Positions 17,908 through 27,595 are shown, counted from the stretch's first letter. The stretch is 64,000 bases of DNA from an uncultured Chlorobiaceae bacterium (GCA_903871235.1 CAIQGA010000025.1:1-64000); one strand, 5' to 3'. The notes: generated from the letters alone by a model not told the origin. Numbers and translations: made by a program.

Positions 17908-20478
17908 ATGAGTCTTGTAGACCAGTATCGCGCGCATACCGAAGAGAGAGCAAAGCTCAGCATTCCACCCTTGCCATTGACAGTCGAGCAGACTCGTTTG
18001 CTTGTTGGTTTGCTCCAGCAGGAAAGTGTCGGGGAAAAAGAGTATCTGCTTGACCTGTTTTGTGAGCATGTCAGCCCGGGTGTTGATGAGGCTGCATTTG
18101 AAAAAGCAGCTTTTCTTGATGCCCTTCTCAAGGGAACAGCATCCTGCACAGTGATTGACAAGGTTGAAGCGGTCAGAATTTTGGGCACCATGCTTGGTGG
18201 CTATAATGTCAAGCCTCTTGTTGATGCGCTCAGCCATGACGATCTGGCAATATGCCGTGAAGCCGCTGCGATGCTGAAAAATACCCTTTTGGTTTACGAT
18301 CTCTTTGATGTTGTCGTTGAGCTTTCAAAAACGAATTCCTATGCGGAAGAGGTGCTCAAATCATGGGCTGATGCAGAATGGTTTACTTCAAAGCCTGCGC
18401 TTCCTGACAAAATGACCCTTACGGTTTTCAAGGTGCCCGGTGAAACCAATACGGACGATCTCTCGCCGGCCAGTGAGGCTTTTACTCGCAGTGATATCCC
18501 CCTTCATGCACGTTGCATGCTTGGCACCAAAATAACTGATCCGATAGGGACTATTGCCGGGCTTAAAACAAAAGGTTATCCGCTTGCTTATGTGGGCGAT
18601 GTTGTCGGTACAGGGTCGAGCAGGAAGTCGGGCATAAATTCGGTGCAGTGGCATATTGGTAACGATATTGCGTCCGTACCCAACAAACGGACTGGCGGTG
18701 TGGTGATTGGAAGTACCATTGCCCCTATTTTTTTCAATACGGCTGAGGACTCAGGTGCTTTGCCGATCCAGGCCGATGTAACAGCAATGGAGATGGGGGA
18801 TGTTATTGATGTTTTTCTTTCGAGTGGTACCATAGAAAAAAACGGTGAGGTCATTGCACGTTTTGAACTTTCTCCCAATACCATTGCTGATGAGGTGCGC
18901 GCTGGAGGGCGTATTCCGCTGATTATTGGCCGAACCCTGACCAGAAAGGCGCGGAAAGCGATTGGATTGGGTGAAGACACGCTTTTCCTTCGTCCAGAAC
19001 AGCCTGCGGACAGTGGGAAAGGGTACACGCTTGCACAAAAAATGATTGGCAAGGCATGCGGTTTGCCGGGTGTTCGTCCGGGGATGTACGTTGAACCTGA
19101 AACGCTGACGGTTGGCTCACAGGATACAACGGGCGCCATGACCCGTGACGAGGTAAAAGAGTTTGCCGCACTGAGCTTCAGCGCAGATCTTGTCATGCAG
19201 AGTTTTTGTCATACCTCAGCCTATCCCAAGCCTTCCGATGTAAAGTTGCACCGCAGCCTTCCCTACTTTATCATGAGCAGGGGCGGAGTTTCGCTTAAAC
19301 CAGGAGACGGAGTCATTCATACCTGGTTGAACCGTATGGTCTTGCCCGATACGCTCGGCACCGGTGCTGACTCCCATACCCGCTTTCCAATTGGGATATC
19401 CTTTCCCGCAGGTTCCGGGCTTGTCGCTTTTGCCGGTGTCACCGGCTCCATGCCACTCAACGTTCCTGAATCGGTGCTCGTGCGTTTTACGGGTGAACTG
19501 CAGAAAGGGATCACGCTGCGGGATCTTGTCAACGCCATTCCTTATGTGGCCATCAAGCAGGGATTGCTGACGGTTGAAAAGAAAGGGAAGAAAAACGTTT
19601 TTGCCGGACGTATCCTTGAAATCGAGGGGTTGCCGAAGCTCAAGGTTGAGCAGGCTTTTGAACTCAGTGATGCTTCTGCTGAGCGGAGCGCTGCGGCATG
19701 TACCGTAAGGCTCGATAAAGAGCCCGTCATTGAATATCTCAGCTCAAACATCACATTGCTCGAACAAATGATTGAAGAGGGCTACGGCGACGCAGAGACC
19801 CTTCAGCGGCGTATCGACAAAATGAAGGTATGGCTTCAAAACCCGACACTCCTTGAGCCTGATGTTGATGCCGAGTATGCCGCAGTGCTTGAAATTGATA
19901 TGAGCAAAATTACCGAACCGATTCTTGCCTGCCCAAACGACCCTGACGATGTCATGACGCTTGGTGAGGTACTGCTTGATGGCAACAAACCAAAAGTCAT
20001 CGATGAGGTCTTTGTCGGAAGCTGCATGACCAACATTGGCCATTTCCGCGCTCTTGGTGAAATTTTGCGGAATCAGGGTGTCGCGCCTGTCAAGCTATGG
20101 ATTGTTCCTCCCACGAAAATGGATATGATAAAATTGGTCGGAGAGGGGTATTACTCTATATTTGGTGCCTCGGGAGCCCGTATTGAACGTCCGGGATGTT
20201 CGCTCTGTATGGGTAATCAGGCAAGGGTCGCCGATAATGCCGTTGTTTTTTCAACCAGTACCAGAAACTTCGATAATCGAATGGGTACCGGTGCGCAGGT
20301 CTATCTTGGTTCAGCGGAACTTGCCGCTGTTTGCGCACTTCTCGGCCATTTACCCAATAGAGATGAGTATATGGAGATTTTCAGCAGACACCTCTCTGAT
20401 GGAAAGGAAGAGAACATTTATCAATATCTCAACTTTCATAAGCTCGAAAAATCAGAATTAGAGTTGCTTGTTGAGTAA
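17908..20478 (+). CDS. acnB: Aconitate hydratase B
   Basis: [4Fe-4S] enzyme interconverting citrate and isocitrate. The 856-residue length and the AcnB domain order are clear: an N-terminal HEAT-like helical domain (about 1-160), the swivel domain with [12 protein letters not shown] and [12 protein letters not shown], then the catalytic domains with [33 protein letters not shown], and the cluster-ligand cysteines in [14 protein letters not shown] and [15 protein letters not shown]. In green sulfur bacteria this step runs in the reductive TCA cycle used for CO2 fixation. GGGAG precedes the ATG at 17908. It is separated from queA by 241 bases that probably hold its promoter. Confidence 0.97.
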   Translation: MSLVDQYRAHTEERAKLSIPPLPLTVEQTRLLVGLLQQESVGEKEYLLDLFCEHVSPGVDEAAFEKAAFLDALLKGTASCTVIDKVEAVRILGTMLGGYNVKPLVDALSHDDLAICREAAAMLKNTLLVYDLFDVVVELSKTNSYAEEVLKSWADAEWFTSKPALPDKMTLTVFKVPGETNTDDLSPASEAFTRSDIPLHARCMLGTKITDPIGTIAGLKTKGYPLAYVGDVVGTGSSRKSGINSVQWHIGNDIASVPNKRTGGVVIGSTIAPIFFNTAEDSGALPIQADVTAMEMGDVIDVFLSSGTIEKNGEVIARFELSPNTIADEVRAGGRIPLIIGRTLTRKARKAIGLGEDTLFLRPEQPADSGKGYTLAQKMIGKACGLPGVRPGMYVEPETLTVGSQDTTGAMTRDEVKEFAALSFSADLVMQSFCHTSAYPKPSDVKLHRSLPYFIMSRGGVSLKPGDGVIHTWLNRMVLPDTLGTGADSHTRFPIGISFPAGSGLVAFAGVTGSMPLNVPESVLVRFTGELQKGITLRDLVNAIPYVAIKQGLLTVEKKGKKNVFAGRILEIEGLPKLKVEQAFELSDASAERSAAACTVRLDKEPVIEYLSSNITLLEQMIEEGYGDAETLQRRIDKMKVWLQNPTLLEPDVDAEYAAVLEIDMSKITEPILACPNDPDDVMTLGEVLLDGNKPKVIDEVFVGSCMTNIGHFRALGEILRNQGVAPVKLWIVPPTKMDMIKLVGEGYYSIFGASGARIERPGCSLCMGNQARVADNAVVFSTSTRNFDNRMGTGAQVYLGSAELAAVCALLGHLPNRDEYMEIFSRHLSDGKEENIYQYLNFHKLEKSELELLVE

Positions 20479-20494
20479 AAAAAACATTTATTAA

Positions 20495-20527
20495 GGCGGG
20501 ATGTGAAATTTTTTTGCATATTCCGCC
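20495..20527 (+). other. Hairpin downstream of acnB
   Basis: GGCGGGATGTG and GCATATTCCGCC can pair into an 11-bp stem with a few G-U pairs around an A/T-rich loop, 17 bases after the acnB stop. The T-run lies in the loop, not after the stem, so it is not a classical terminator. It may protect the 3' end of the acnB message. Confidence 0.45.
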
Positions 20528-20619
20528 ATACAGTAGGCTTTTGAAAAGTCGCTGTTTTTTTTTATTATTCGAGAGCTGATGAAGCTGTCAATTATCAAAC
20601 AACAAAAATAATAATAGCA

Positions 20620-20823
20620 ATGAAAAAACTTTTCATTTTCCTCTTTCTTTTGAGCTCAGTTGGTATCGTTGGCTGCGCAAAAAAAGCTGAAGCTCCTGTC
20701 GAAGCTCCTGTCGAAGCACCTGCAGCACCAGCAGCAGAGGCACCAGCAGCACCTGCAGCACCTGCAGCAGAGGCACCAGCAGCACCTGCAGCACCTGCAG
20801 CAGAAGCACCAGCAGCAAAATAA
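20620..20823 (+). CDS. Small Ala/Pro/Glu-repeat lipoprotein
   Basis: A 67-residue product with a lipoprotein signal (MKKLFIFLFLLSSVGIVGC), so lipid attachment at Cys-19 is expected. The mature part, AKKAEAPVEAPVEAPAAPAAEAPAAP..., is low-complexity and built from an 11-residue repeat (AAEAPAAPAAP) present 2.6 times after two EAPV units. Extended Ala/Pro rods of this kind often act as spacers in the envelope; no catalytic or binding motif is present. A strong terminator follows directly, supporting a real single-gene transcript. The ORF on the opposite strand is only a shadow. Confidence 0.8.
   Translation: MKKLFIFLFLLSSVGIVGCAKKAEAPVEAPVEAPAAPAAEAPAAPAAPAAEAPAAPAAPAAEAPAAK
20731..20817 (+). 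repeat. 33-bp tandem repeat, 2.6 copies, inside the lipoprotein gene
   Basis: Unit GCAGCAGAGGCACCAGCAGC... (33 bases) occurs at 20731-20763 and 20764-20796 without change, with a partial third copy to 20817 bearing one base change. The unit length is a multiple of three, so gain or loss of copies would keep the frame. Confidence 0.85.
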
Positions 20824-20850
20824 GTTTCCGGCTTCCCGGTTTCTTATGAC

Positions 20851-20890
20851 AAAGAGACAGAACGAAAGTTCTGTCTCTTTTTTTTTTGTT
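20851..20890 (+). terminator. Intrinsic terminator after the lipoprotein gene
   Basis: A perfect 13-bp stem AAAGAGACAGAAC / GTTCTGTCTCTTT closed by a GAAA tetraloop and followed by a T-run, 27 bases after the stop codon. Confidence 0.93.
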
Positions 20891-21009
20891 TGAACAGGTA
20901 TAAAATGGCAGCTATAGCTTATTGTGCGGCAGTGTGAATCCGGGAAATGGAAAGTGGCCAAGCCTGAAAAAGGGGAATTGAATCGAAGGGTCTAATTGAA
21001 TTTTCGGAC

Positions 21010-21048
21010 AAAAAAAAAGAGGGAACTCTCGTTCGCTCTTTTTTTTGT
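21010..21048 (-). terminator. Bidirectional terminator below the tRNA cluster
   Basis: GAGGGAAC, loop TCTC, GTTCGCTC pair with a single mismatch. A-run on one side and T-run on the other give a terminator in both directions; on the minus strand it lies immediately after the last tRNA gene. Confidence 0.8.
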
Positions 21049-21052
21049 TTTG

Positions 21053-21126
21053 CTGAGGAGGCAGGACTCGAACCTGCAAATTGCCTGATCCAGAATCAGG
21101 AGCCTTACCAATTTGGCCACTCCTCA
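21053..21126 (-). tRNA. tRNA-Gln (CTG)
   Basis: Minus-strand cloverleaf of 74 bases: acceptor TGAGGAG/CTCCTCA, anticodon stem CCTGA/TCAGG with loop TTCTGGA giving anticodon CTG, and the T-arm GCAGGTTCGAGTCCTGC. CCA is not encoded. It is the last gene of a four-tRNA cluster. Confidence 0.93.
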
Positions 21127-21154
21127 ATGGTGACCTGAAGAAATGAGAACTTTG

Positions 21155-21228
21155 TGCACCCGAGAGGAGTCGAACCTCTAACCTTCTGATTCGTAGTCAG
21201 ATGCTCTATCCAATTGAGCTACGGGTGC
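21155..21228 (-). tRNA. tRNA-Arg (ACG)
   Basis: Acceptor GCACCCG/CGGGTGC, D-arm TAGCTCAATTGGATAGAGC, anticodon loop CTACGAA with anticodon ACG (read as inosine after TadA action), T-arm AGAGGTTCGACTCCTCT. CCA is not encoded. Confidence 0.95.
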
Positions 21229-21239
21229 ATTGTTAACGG

Positions 21240-21313
21240 TAGCGTGTACGGGATTCGAACCCGTGATCTTCGCCTTGAGAGGGCGATGTCCTGGGCCACT
21301 AGACGAACACGCC
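21240..21313 (-). tRNA. tRNA-Glu (CTC)
   Basis: Minus-strand sequence begins GGCGTGTTCGTCTAGTGGCC. The anticodon stem TCGCC/GGCGA encloses loop CTCTCAA, anticodon CTC, and the T-arm is ACGGGTTCGAATCCCGT. The first acceptor pair is G-U. CCA is not encoded. Confidence 0.93.
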
Positions 21314-21348
21314 AGGTATTTACTCTATTCCAATTTTTCTCAACTCTG

Positions 21349-21422
21349 TGGGCCCTGTAGGACTTGAACCTACGACCCAGCGATTATGAGTCGCTTGCTC
21401 TGACCAACTGAGCTAAGGGCCC
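21349..21422 (-). tRNA. tRNA with CAT anticodon (elongator Met or Ile2)
   Basis: Acceptor GGGCCCT/AGGGCCC, D-arm TAGCTCAGTTGGTCAGAGC, anticodon loop CTCATAA (CAT), T-arm GTAGGTTCAAGTCCTAC. It lacks the features of an initiator tRNA. The stem AGCGA/TCGCT around CTCATAA resembles both elongator Met and the lysidine-modified Ile2 tRNA; sequence alone does not settle which. Confidence 0.9.
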
Positions 21423-21447
21423 TCAATGCTTGGCTTTAGAGGCAGTT

Positions 21448-21475
21448 AATATAATGCTTCGCCAATAATATCCAA
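21448..21475 (-). promoter_or_regulatory. Possible promoter of the tRNA cluster
   Basis: On the minus strand TTGGAT and TATATT are separated by 16 bases and end about 26 bases before the first tRNA of the cluster. The match to a housekeeping sigma promoter is only fair. The four tRNAs could instead be read through from murA, whose stop lies 81 bases upstream. Confidence 0.35.
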
Positions 21476-21503
21476 ACAAATAATCATCTTTTTTTTATAG
21501 AAA

Positions 21504-22775
21504 TTAAAATTCGCTGTACTTCTCGCGGCTGATATCGGCTCCGAGGCTGTTCAGTTTTGTTTCAATTCGTTCATATCCACGGTCGAGGTGGTAAACTCTC
21601 AGCACTTCCGTTGTGCCGTCAGCTACAAGTCCTGCAAGAACAAGACTTGCCGATGCTCTCAAATCGGTCGACATAACTTTTGTGCCTGAAAGTGGCTGGG
21701 GTCCGTGAACAATCGCCTGATTTTTATGAATTTCGATATGGGCGCCAAGCCGGTTCAACTCTGGAATATGGTTAAAGCGCTCATGATAGACCTTGTCGGT
21801 AACATGACTTGTTCCTTCTGCCTGGGTCATCAAGGCAATCCATTGGGCCTGCATGTCGGTCGGAAAGGATGGGTAAGGTTTTGCCGTGACATCTGTCGGA
21901 ACGAGTTTTTCAGGACTTTTCAGGGTGATGCTGTTTTCAGTTGTTTCAATGCGGCAACCCGCGTGGACAAATTTTTTCAGCACCGCCTTCATCTGTTCAG
22001 GCTCAACACCGTTGATGGTAATGTCACCTCCGGTTATGGCAGCGGCTGCAAGCAGGGTACCGGCTTCGATTCGGTCAAAAACATTATGAAATTCAATCGC
22101 ATTGAGTTTACTGGCTCCCTCTATTTCAAGTTCGGTTGTGCCTGTTCCCTTGATTGTTGCACCCATGGCGATGAGAAATTTGCAGAGGGTTTCAATTTCA
22201 GGCTCAGCCGCCGCATTACTGATGGTTGTGGTGCCTTCGGCAAGTACAGCCGCCATGAGAGCATTTCCTGTTGCCCCGACAGAAGAGATCGGAAAATCGA
22301 TATGGCCGCCTCGCAGTTTACCATTTGGAGCTGTGGCATCAATAAATCCGGTTTCAATGGTGATTATGGCACCAAGTTTTTCCATGGCCATTAAATGAAG
22401 GTCGATGGGGCGCGGCCCGAAAGCACATCCTCCGGGGAGAGAGACCCTCGCATGGCCAAATCTCGCAAGCATCGGTCCGAGCACATAGATTGATGCCCTC
22501 ATTTTATTGACCAGCTCATAAGGTGCCTGAACATTTTTCACGTTTTTTGATGAGACCTTCAGGGTGTTTTGCTCAAAAGTTGTTTCAGCACCAAGGTGGT
22601 GCAGGAGGTGGGTAAACGTTGTTATATCAACCAGATCAGGAATCTGATGAAGAGTAAAGGTACCTTCTCCGGTAAGCAGTGTTGCGGCAATGATCGGCAG
22701 GGAGGCATTTTTTGATCCCGAGGCGGTGATGCTTCCGGAAATCCGGCGACCACCTCTTATGACAAGCTTGTCCAT
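21504..22775 (-). CDS. murA: UDP-N-acetylglucosamine 1-carboxyvinyltransferase MurA
   Basis: First committed step of peptidoglycan synthesis: transfer of enolpyruvate from PEP to UDP-GlcNAc. Start at the ATG 22775 ([16 protein letters not shown]), which gives the normal 423 residues; the track start is 35 codons upstream of the conserved beginning. Active-site features are SGSKNASLP (Lys-Asn pair) and the loop [16 protein letters not shown] with the catalytic cysteine that is also the fosfomycin target. It is divergent from the EnvC-like gene, with 198 bases between the starts, and lies upstream of the tRNA cluster on the same strand. Confidence 0.97.
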   Translation of the reverse strand: MDKLVIRGGRRISGSITASGSKNASLPIIAATLLTGEGTFTLHQIPDLVDITTFTHLLHHLGAETTFEQNTLKVSSKNVKNVQAPYELVNKMRASIYVLGPMLARFGHARVSLPGGCAFGPRPIDLHLMAMEKLGAIITIETGFIDATAPNGKLRGGHIDFPISSVGATGNALMAAVLAEGTTTISNAAAEPEIETLCKFLIAMGATIKGTGTTELEIEGASKLNAIEFHNVFDRIEAGTLLAAAAITGGDITINGVEPEQMKAVLKKFVHAGCRIETTENSITLKSPEKLVPTDVTAKPYPSFPTDMQAQWIALMTQAEGTSHVTDKVYHERFNHIPELNRLGAHIEIHKNQAIVHGPQPLSGTKVMSTDLRASASLVLAGLVADGTTEVLRVYHLDRGYERIETKLNSLGADISREKYSEF

Positions 22776-22973
22776 GTAATTGATAACGCTGATGAAAAAC
22801 GGATAGTTACTATTATTTAAGCTCAAGAAAAACAAATTATTTTTTTCTCTGACCGTTTGCGAAGAAATGATTTTATCCATTACCTTAAACGGATGTTCTT
22901 GTTGTGTTTTTCAATACGTTCTTCTTGCCATGTTCCTGTAAAAGAGTTGAATTTTAATGCCTCTGGATTTTTT

Positions 22974-24485
22974 ATGACCTTTATTTACCCACCTGTTTTT
23001 TTTTCAAGGGTGTTGCGGACAGCAGCCCTCCTTTTTTTGCTTTTGGCGGGTATGTCACCCTCAGCAGCAGCCACATTGCCGCGGAACAGTGAGATATCAA
23101 GGATAACGAAAGAGCGTGCCGCAGTAGAGCAAACCCTCGCAAGCCTGAAACTGCAACTTGAGGAGTATCAGTCAAAACTGCATTCGACAACCATCAAGGA
23201 GTCGCGCTCCTTCAGGGTACTTGAAAATATTCGCAGCCAGATTTCAGTGCTTGAAAGGATGATTGGTGAAAACCAGAGCTATCTTAAAAAGCTTGACAGG
23301 GATATTGATCGTTTGCGGAATGAGTTTCAGGGAAATCGCCGCCTTTACGGTCAAGTTTCCGATGATTTCAGCAGGACAGCGGTTTCTGCTTACAAATACG
23401 GCAGAAACAGGGATATAGAGCATTTTTTTGCTGCAGGATCAGTCTCCAAGGCTCTGGTTCGTGCGCAATATATGGGCTTTTTCAGCCGGGCAGTCCATCG
23501 TAATGTTGATAATTTGCAGCAGGTTGCCATCAAGCTTGAAAACAGCCAGCGTGCGCTTGAACAAAGCTACCGGCAAAAAACTGAAACGGTCAGGGATCAG
23601 GAGCGGCAGTTAAAAAGTTGGGCAGCCAGTCAAAAAGAAAAAGAGGCGGTGCTTGACGCTCTAAGGAAAAACAAGCAGGAATACCGCTTGCAGCTTGCCT
23701 CTGTCCAGAAAAAACGCAGACAACTGCAATCAAGGATAGAGTCGTTGATTCTTGCCGAGCAGCGTGCACTGGAGGCAGAGCGTGAGCGCCAGAGAAAAAT
23801 TTTTGAAGCAAAGCGCTTGCAATTAAAGCGGTTACAAGCGAAACGCCTTGAGTCACAACGCCTTGAAGCAAATCGCATTAAGGCTCAACGCATGGAGTCT
23901 GTTCGTCTTGAAGCTGAACAGGCGCGTGTGAAAAAAGGAACATTATCCCGCAGGATACAGAAGCCGATGATTGCTAAAAAAGAGATTGCAGAGGTGCCGG
24001 CAACAACTGAGCAGAGCCCGGAAAAAGAGAGTGTTGCTCCTCTGCCCAATATAGACTCTCCTGAACTTGAACGGGTTTCTGCTGATTTTGAACGTGCATC
24101 AGGCTCGCTGCCATGGCCTGTGAAGAACGGTGTTATTGCACACAGGTTTGGATCGGTTGAAGACAAGGATCTGAAGATAGTCACAACCAATAACGGAATC
24201 GATATTTCCGTTCCTGCCAGCACCCGCGTAAGGGCAGTTTCCGGTGGCAAAGTGGTTCAGATTGCCTTTCTTCCTACGTTCGGCAATATTGTCATTATCC
24301 GTCATCCAAAATCCTATTTTACCGTCTATGCTAATCTTGGTGCATTAAATGTTGTCAAGGACGAGCTTGTAACATCACAGCAACAGCTTGGCGTTTCGGG
24401 CAGAATGGCCGAAGGTGGTTCAATTGTCCATTTTGAGATATGGAAAGGGCGTGCCAAGCAGAATCCTGCAAAGTGGCTACGATAA
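22974..24485 (+). CDS. EnvC-like LytM factor (degenerate M23 domain)
   Basis: Exported protein of 503 residues from ATG 22974, with a signal peptide (LLFLLLAGMSPSAAA). A long coiled coil (about 35-290) is typical of EnvC. Next come a basic segment made of a 5-residue repeat (KRLQL KRLQA KRLES QRLEA NRIKA QRMES VRLEA) and a C-terminal LytM/M23 domain. The zinc-site residues of active M23 peptidases are altered: NNGIDI where HxGxDI is expected, and VYANL where YxHL is expected, with only GGSIVHFEI kept in part. It should therefore act as an activator of cell-wall amidases in septal splitting, not as a peptidase. The upstream M codons in the track lack support. Confidence 0.85.
   Translation: MTFIYPPVFFSRVLRTAALLFLLLAGMSPSAAATLPRNSEISRITKERAAVEQTLASLKLQLEEYQSKLHSTTIKESRSFRVLENIRSQISVLERMIGENQSYLKKLDRDIDRLRNEFQGNRRLYGQVSDDFSRTAVSAYKYGRNRDIEHFFAAGSVSKALVRAQYMGFFSRAVHRNVDNLQQVAIKLENSQRALEQSYRQKTETVRDQERQLKSWAASQKEKEAVLDALRKNKQEYRLQLASVQKKRRQLQSRIESLILAEQRALEAERERQRKIFEAKRLQLKRLQAKRLESQRLEANRIKAQRMESVRLEAEQARVKKGTLSRRIQKPMIAKKEIAEVPATTEQSPEKESVAPLPNIDSPELERVSADFERASGSLPWPVKNGVIAHRFGSVEDKDLKIVTTNNGIDISVPASTRVRAVSGGKVVQIAFLPTFGNIVIIRHPKSYFTVYANLGALNVVKDELVTSQQQLGVSGRMAEGGSIVHFEIWKGRAKQNPAKWLR
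23811..23915 (+). repeat. Seven-copy 5-residue (15-bp) repeat in the EnvC-like gene
   Basis: Codons for xRLxx are repeated seven times without interruption. The DNA copies differ at most wobble positions, so the repeat is old and kept at the protein level. A period of 5 does not match the 3.5-residue periodicity of a coiled coil. Confidence 0.7.
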
Positions 24486-24561
24486 AAAGCAATCTGGCAA
24501 AAAGGGAGGGGCTGCAAAAATGTTCGGCTCTTCTATTCTTTAATGTTTATGTGGTTCCATT

Positions 24562-25395
24562 ATGAAGGTTCAGGATCTCCAGCTCAATTACCCGATGGTC
24601 GAGGATATTCTCAAGGCATTTCTTTTCAACGAGATTCGCAAGTTCAACTTCCGCTCGGTTGTTCTGGGGCTTTCGGGAGGTATTGATTCCGCAGTTGTTT
24701 GCGAACTTGCCGTTCGTGCACTTGGCCGGGAGAATGTGCTGGGGCTCATGATGCCCTATGCCTCAAGCAGTAAGGAAAGTCTTGAACATGCTGAGCTTAT
24801 GATCCGTAAACTCGGCATAGAGGCTGAAGAAATGCCGATTACGCCGGTTGTTGACGCTTTTTTTTCATCTGTGCCCCAGGGACAGTTGTTGAGAAGGGGT
24901 AATATCATGGCCCGTACGAGAATGGTTTTTCTTTATGATGTTTCGGCAAGGGATGGCCGTCTTGTGACGGGCACGAGCAATAAAACAGAGTTGCTTCTTG
25001 GTTACGGCACCATGTTTGGTGACATGGCTTCAGCCATCAATCCGGTCGGCGATCTCTATAAAACCCAGTTGAGGGGTCTTGCCCGCCACCTCGACATTCC
25101 GGAGCCAATTATTGACAAAGCACCTTCGGCTGATCTCTGGGAAGGGCAGAGCGATGAGGAGGAACTTGGATTCAGCTATGAGTCGGTTGATCTCCTCCTC
25201 TACATGATGCTTGAAAAGCGGATGGATAAAACCGCCATCCTTGGTGAGGGGTTGCCGGAACCCTTTTATGACCGTGTCAGGAAAATGGTTGTTCGGAACC
25301 AGTACAAGAGGATGATGCCAGTTATTGCCAAACTCTCCGCACGAACCCCCGGCATTGATTTTCGCTACGCAAGGGATTGGCAGGAGGTAATGTAG
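24562..25395 (+). CDS. nadE: NAD+ synthase (ammonia-dependent)
   Basis: Final step of NAD synthesis: amidation of nicotinic acid adenine dinucleotide with ATP and ammonia. The 277 residues are the short, NH3-using form, with no nitrilase-type glutaminase domain. The P-loop [14 protein letters not shown] lies near residue 33, [34 protein letters not shown] is the NaAD-binding region, and [15 protein letters not shown] is the conserved acidic loop. It converges on nadB with a palindromic element between them. nadA is at 34.7 kb. Confidence 0.96.
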   Translation: MKVQDLQLNYPMVEDILKAFLFNEIRKFNFRSVVLGLSGGIDSAVVCELAVRALGRENVLGLMMPYASSSKESLEHAELMIRKLGIEAEEMPITPVVDAFFSSVPQGQLLRRGNIMARTRMVFLYDVSARDGRLVTGTSNKTELLLGYGTMFGDMASAINPVGDLYKTQLRGLARHLDIPEPIIDKAPSADLWEGQSDEEELGFSYESVDLLLYMMLEKRMDKTAILGEGLPEPFYDRVRKMVVRNQYKRMMPVIAKLSARTPGIDFRYARDWQEVM

Positions 25396-25419
25396 GGACA
25401 CGCCATGGCGTGTCCTTAC
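25392..25419. repeat. 28-base palindrome between nadE and nadB
   Basis: The core GGACACGCCATGGCGTGTCC is a perfect 20-base palindrome; three of the four outer pairs on each side also match (GTAG.../...TTAC with one G-U). It starts at the nadE stop codon and lies between convergent genes. There is no T-run, so a terminator role is possible but not typical. It looks like a REP-type element. Confidence 0.7.
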
Positions 25420-25447
25420 AATGAGCCGAGTTATGATAACACGGTTG

Positions 25448-27043
25448 TTAAAACGACCTCAGTACGGTGTCGATCAAAAAATGGGTGTCGTCCTTGCATG
25501 GATAATCGGTTGTATAATGCAGCCCCCTTGATTCACGGCGCTTGATGGCGCTTTGGATGATAAGGCTTGCAACCTTGATGATATTTCTCAGTTCAAGAAT
25601 CTGTGTTGTGATCTTTGTTTTTTTGTAATAGGACTCTGTCTCCTCTTTGAGAAAATCAATCCGGCGGTTCGCACGTTGCAGGCGAAGGTCGCTGCGCACA
25701 ATACCGACATAGTCGTTCATCACCTGCTGCGCCTCCCGCTTGTTGTGCGATACCAGAATCCACTCCTCTGAATTGACCGTCCCCGTATCATCCCAGTCAG
25801 GAAAATCAATACTGTTGTCACGCTTGTTCACCTCTTCAGAGATAGCAAGATATGACCTCCATGCAAAAACAAGAGCTTCAAGCAGGGAGTTGCTTGCCAG
25901 GCGGTTTGCTCCGTGAACTCCGGTACAACTCGTCTCTCCGCAGGCATAAAGGCGTGCTATGGTGCTTCGTCCCCTCTTGTCGGTTCGTACACCGCCGCAC
26001 GAATAGTGTGCAGCAGGAACGACGGGAATCATCTCCCTCGTCATGTCGATGCCAAAACTGAGGCAGGTCTGGTAGATATTGGGAAAATGCTCCCTTGTTT
26101 TTTCAGGATCAATATGCGTCACATCAAGGAATACGCACTCTTCACCGCTTTTTTTGATCTCTGAGTCAATGGCGCGGGCCACAATATCGCGCGGTGCCAG
26201 GTTCAGTCGTTTATCATACTTGTGCATGAATTCCTGACCATTTTTCAGTCTCAAAATTCCTCCGAATCCCCGGACAGCTTCCGAAATCAAAAACGATTTT
26301 GCTTTCGGGTGGTAAAGAGCTGTTGGATGAAACTGGATGAACTCCATATTGGCAATTTCAGCTCCGGCGCGGTATGCCATTGCTACACCGTCTCCGGTGG
26401 CAATTTCCGGGTTGGTCGTATAGGGATAGATTTGACCGAGCCCACCGGAGGCGAGCATGGTAATTTTAGCGAGAATTTTTTTTGGTTGCCGCTGTTTTGA
26501 GTCGAGCACGTAGGCTCCATAACAGTTGATGTCGTTTGTTTTGATACCAAGATGATGCTCTGTGAGCAACTCGATGGCAAAGTGGTGTTCAAGCAGGGTG
26601 ATATTGGGATGGCTGTTGACACGATTGAGAAGGGCCGTTTCAACCTCCCGTCCGGTCAAATCCTGTGCATGGACAATGCGGCTTCTCGAATGACCACCCT
26701 CCTTGCCAAGATGGAGCTGCTCATTGTCGGAAGTTGTAAAGTTGACACCAAGCTCCTTGAGGCGCTCGATATGCTGCGGTCCCTCCTCAACCATGAGTGA
26801 GACCATTTCGACGTTACACAGCCCGGCACCGGCATCAAGGGTGTCGGCAATATGCAGCTCAGCACTGTCGTTACGGTCGATGGTTGCGGCGATTCCGCCC
26901 TGCGCCCAGTTGGTATTCGAGGTGGAACTTTCTTTTTTTGTGATGATCGTTACCTTGGCATGGTCGGCCATAGAAATGGCAAAATAGAGTCCACCTATGC
27001 CGCTGCCGATCACCAGGACGTCAGTTTTGATCGATTCAGTCAT
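25448..27043 (-). CDS. nadB: L-aspartate oxidase
   Basis: FAD enzyme that oxidises aspartate to iminoaspartate, the substrate of quinolinate synthase NadA. The 531-residue protein has the dinucleotide-binding start [60 protein letters not shown] and [19 protein letters not shown], all characteristic of the fumarate reductase/aspartate oxidase fold and of NadB. It lies 6 bases after pdaD on the same strand, so both are probably in one transcript, and converges on nadE. Confidence 0.96.
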   Translation of the reverse strand: MTESIKTDVLVIGSGIGGLYFAISMADHAKVTIITKKESSTSNTNWAQGGIAATIDRNDSAELHIADTLDAGAGLCNVEMVSLMVEEGPQHIERLKELGVNFTTSDNEQLHLGKEGGHSRSRIVHAQDLTGREVETALLNRVNSHPNITLLEHHFAIELLTEHHLGIKTNDINCYGAYVLDSKQRQPKKILAKITMLASGGLGQIYPYTTNPEIATGDGVAMAYRAGAEIANMEFIQFHPTALYHPKAKSFLISEAVRGFGGILRLKNGQEFMHKYDKRLNLAPRDIVARAIDSEIKKSGEECVFLDVTHIDPEKTREHFPNIYQTCLSFGIDMTREMIPVVPAAHYSCGGVRTDKRGRSTIARLYACGETSCTGVHGANRLASNSLLEALVFAWRSYLAISEEVNKRDNSIDFPDWDDTGTVNSEEWILVSHNKREAQQVMNDYVGIVRSDLRLQRANRRIDFLKEETESYYKKTKITTQILELRNIIKVASLIIQSAIKRRESRGLHYTTDYPCKDDTHFLIDTVLRSF

Positions 27044-27049
27044 AACTAA

Positions 27050-27595
27050 TTACGGTAGAAGAACTGCGCACGAAATGACCGTTGTCCAGAGGCCATTCTG
27101 GCCTTCTGCGGTTTCGGTGATGTTGTATGAATTAATAATTTTGCCACTCATCTTGTAAATACCCTCACGCTCATCCCAATCTTTGTTAGGATCAAATTCA
27201 ATGCCGAGAGTGGTCGCAAGCATTGTTGCCGCCAGATCTTCGGCATATTCACCCGACTGTTCAGCGGACTCACCGTAGGGGTGGTGTTCTGACAGATAGC
27301 CGTACTGTGTTTCGTCGGCAGGAATTGCGACGCCGACCGAAGCTGCAATCAGGCGGTTGAATTCATTGGTCGAGTTACGCGCCATGACGGCAAAGGTGAT
27401 TTGCCCAGGAGAGAGAAGCTTGATACCCTCTTCCAGGCTGACGCGCTCACAATGGGGCGGAAAAATACTTGATACCGTAACCAGATTGCATTTTTCGATT
27501 TTTGCCTCTCTCAGGGCAAGCTCGAATGAGGAGAGATATTCTTTGTGTCTTCCCACACCTTTGGTGAAAAATACTTTTGATGGGACAAATGACAA
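27050..27595 (-). CDS. pdaD: Pyruvoyl-dependent arginine decarboxylase
   Basis: Converts arginine to agmatine for polyamine synthesis. The 181-residue proenzyme is expected to cut itself at the serine in [17 protein letters not shown] (about residue 43), which makes the pyruvoyl group of the larger chain. [31 protein letters not shown] at the end is typical of PvlArgDC. The size agrees with the archaeal and Chlamydia type. It sits just before nadB; polyamine and NAD synthesis have no obvious direct link, so the operon may only reflect shared expression. Confidence 0.93.
   Translation of the reverse strand: MSFVPSKVFFTKGVGRHKEYLSSFELALREAKIEKCNLVTVSSIFPPHCERVSLEEGIKLLSPGQITFAVMARNSTNEFNRLIAASVGVAIPADETQYGYLSEHHPYGESAEQSGEYAEDLAATMLATTLGIEFDPNKDWDEREGIYKMSGKIINSYNITETAEGQNGLWTTVISCAVLLP

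Noticed and set aside
20690-20820. Short direct repeats that might suggest a CRISPR array
   Set aside because: Repeats are contiguous, in frame and code for Ala/Pro-rich protein; there are no spacers and no cas genes in the window.
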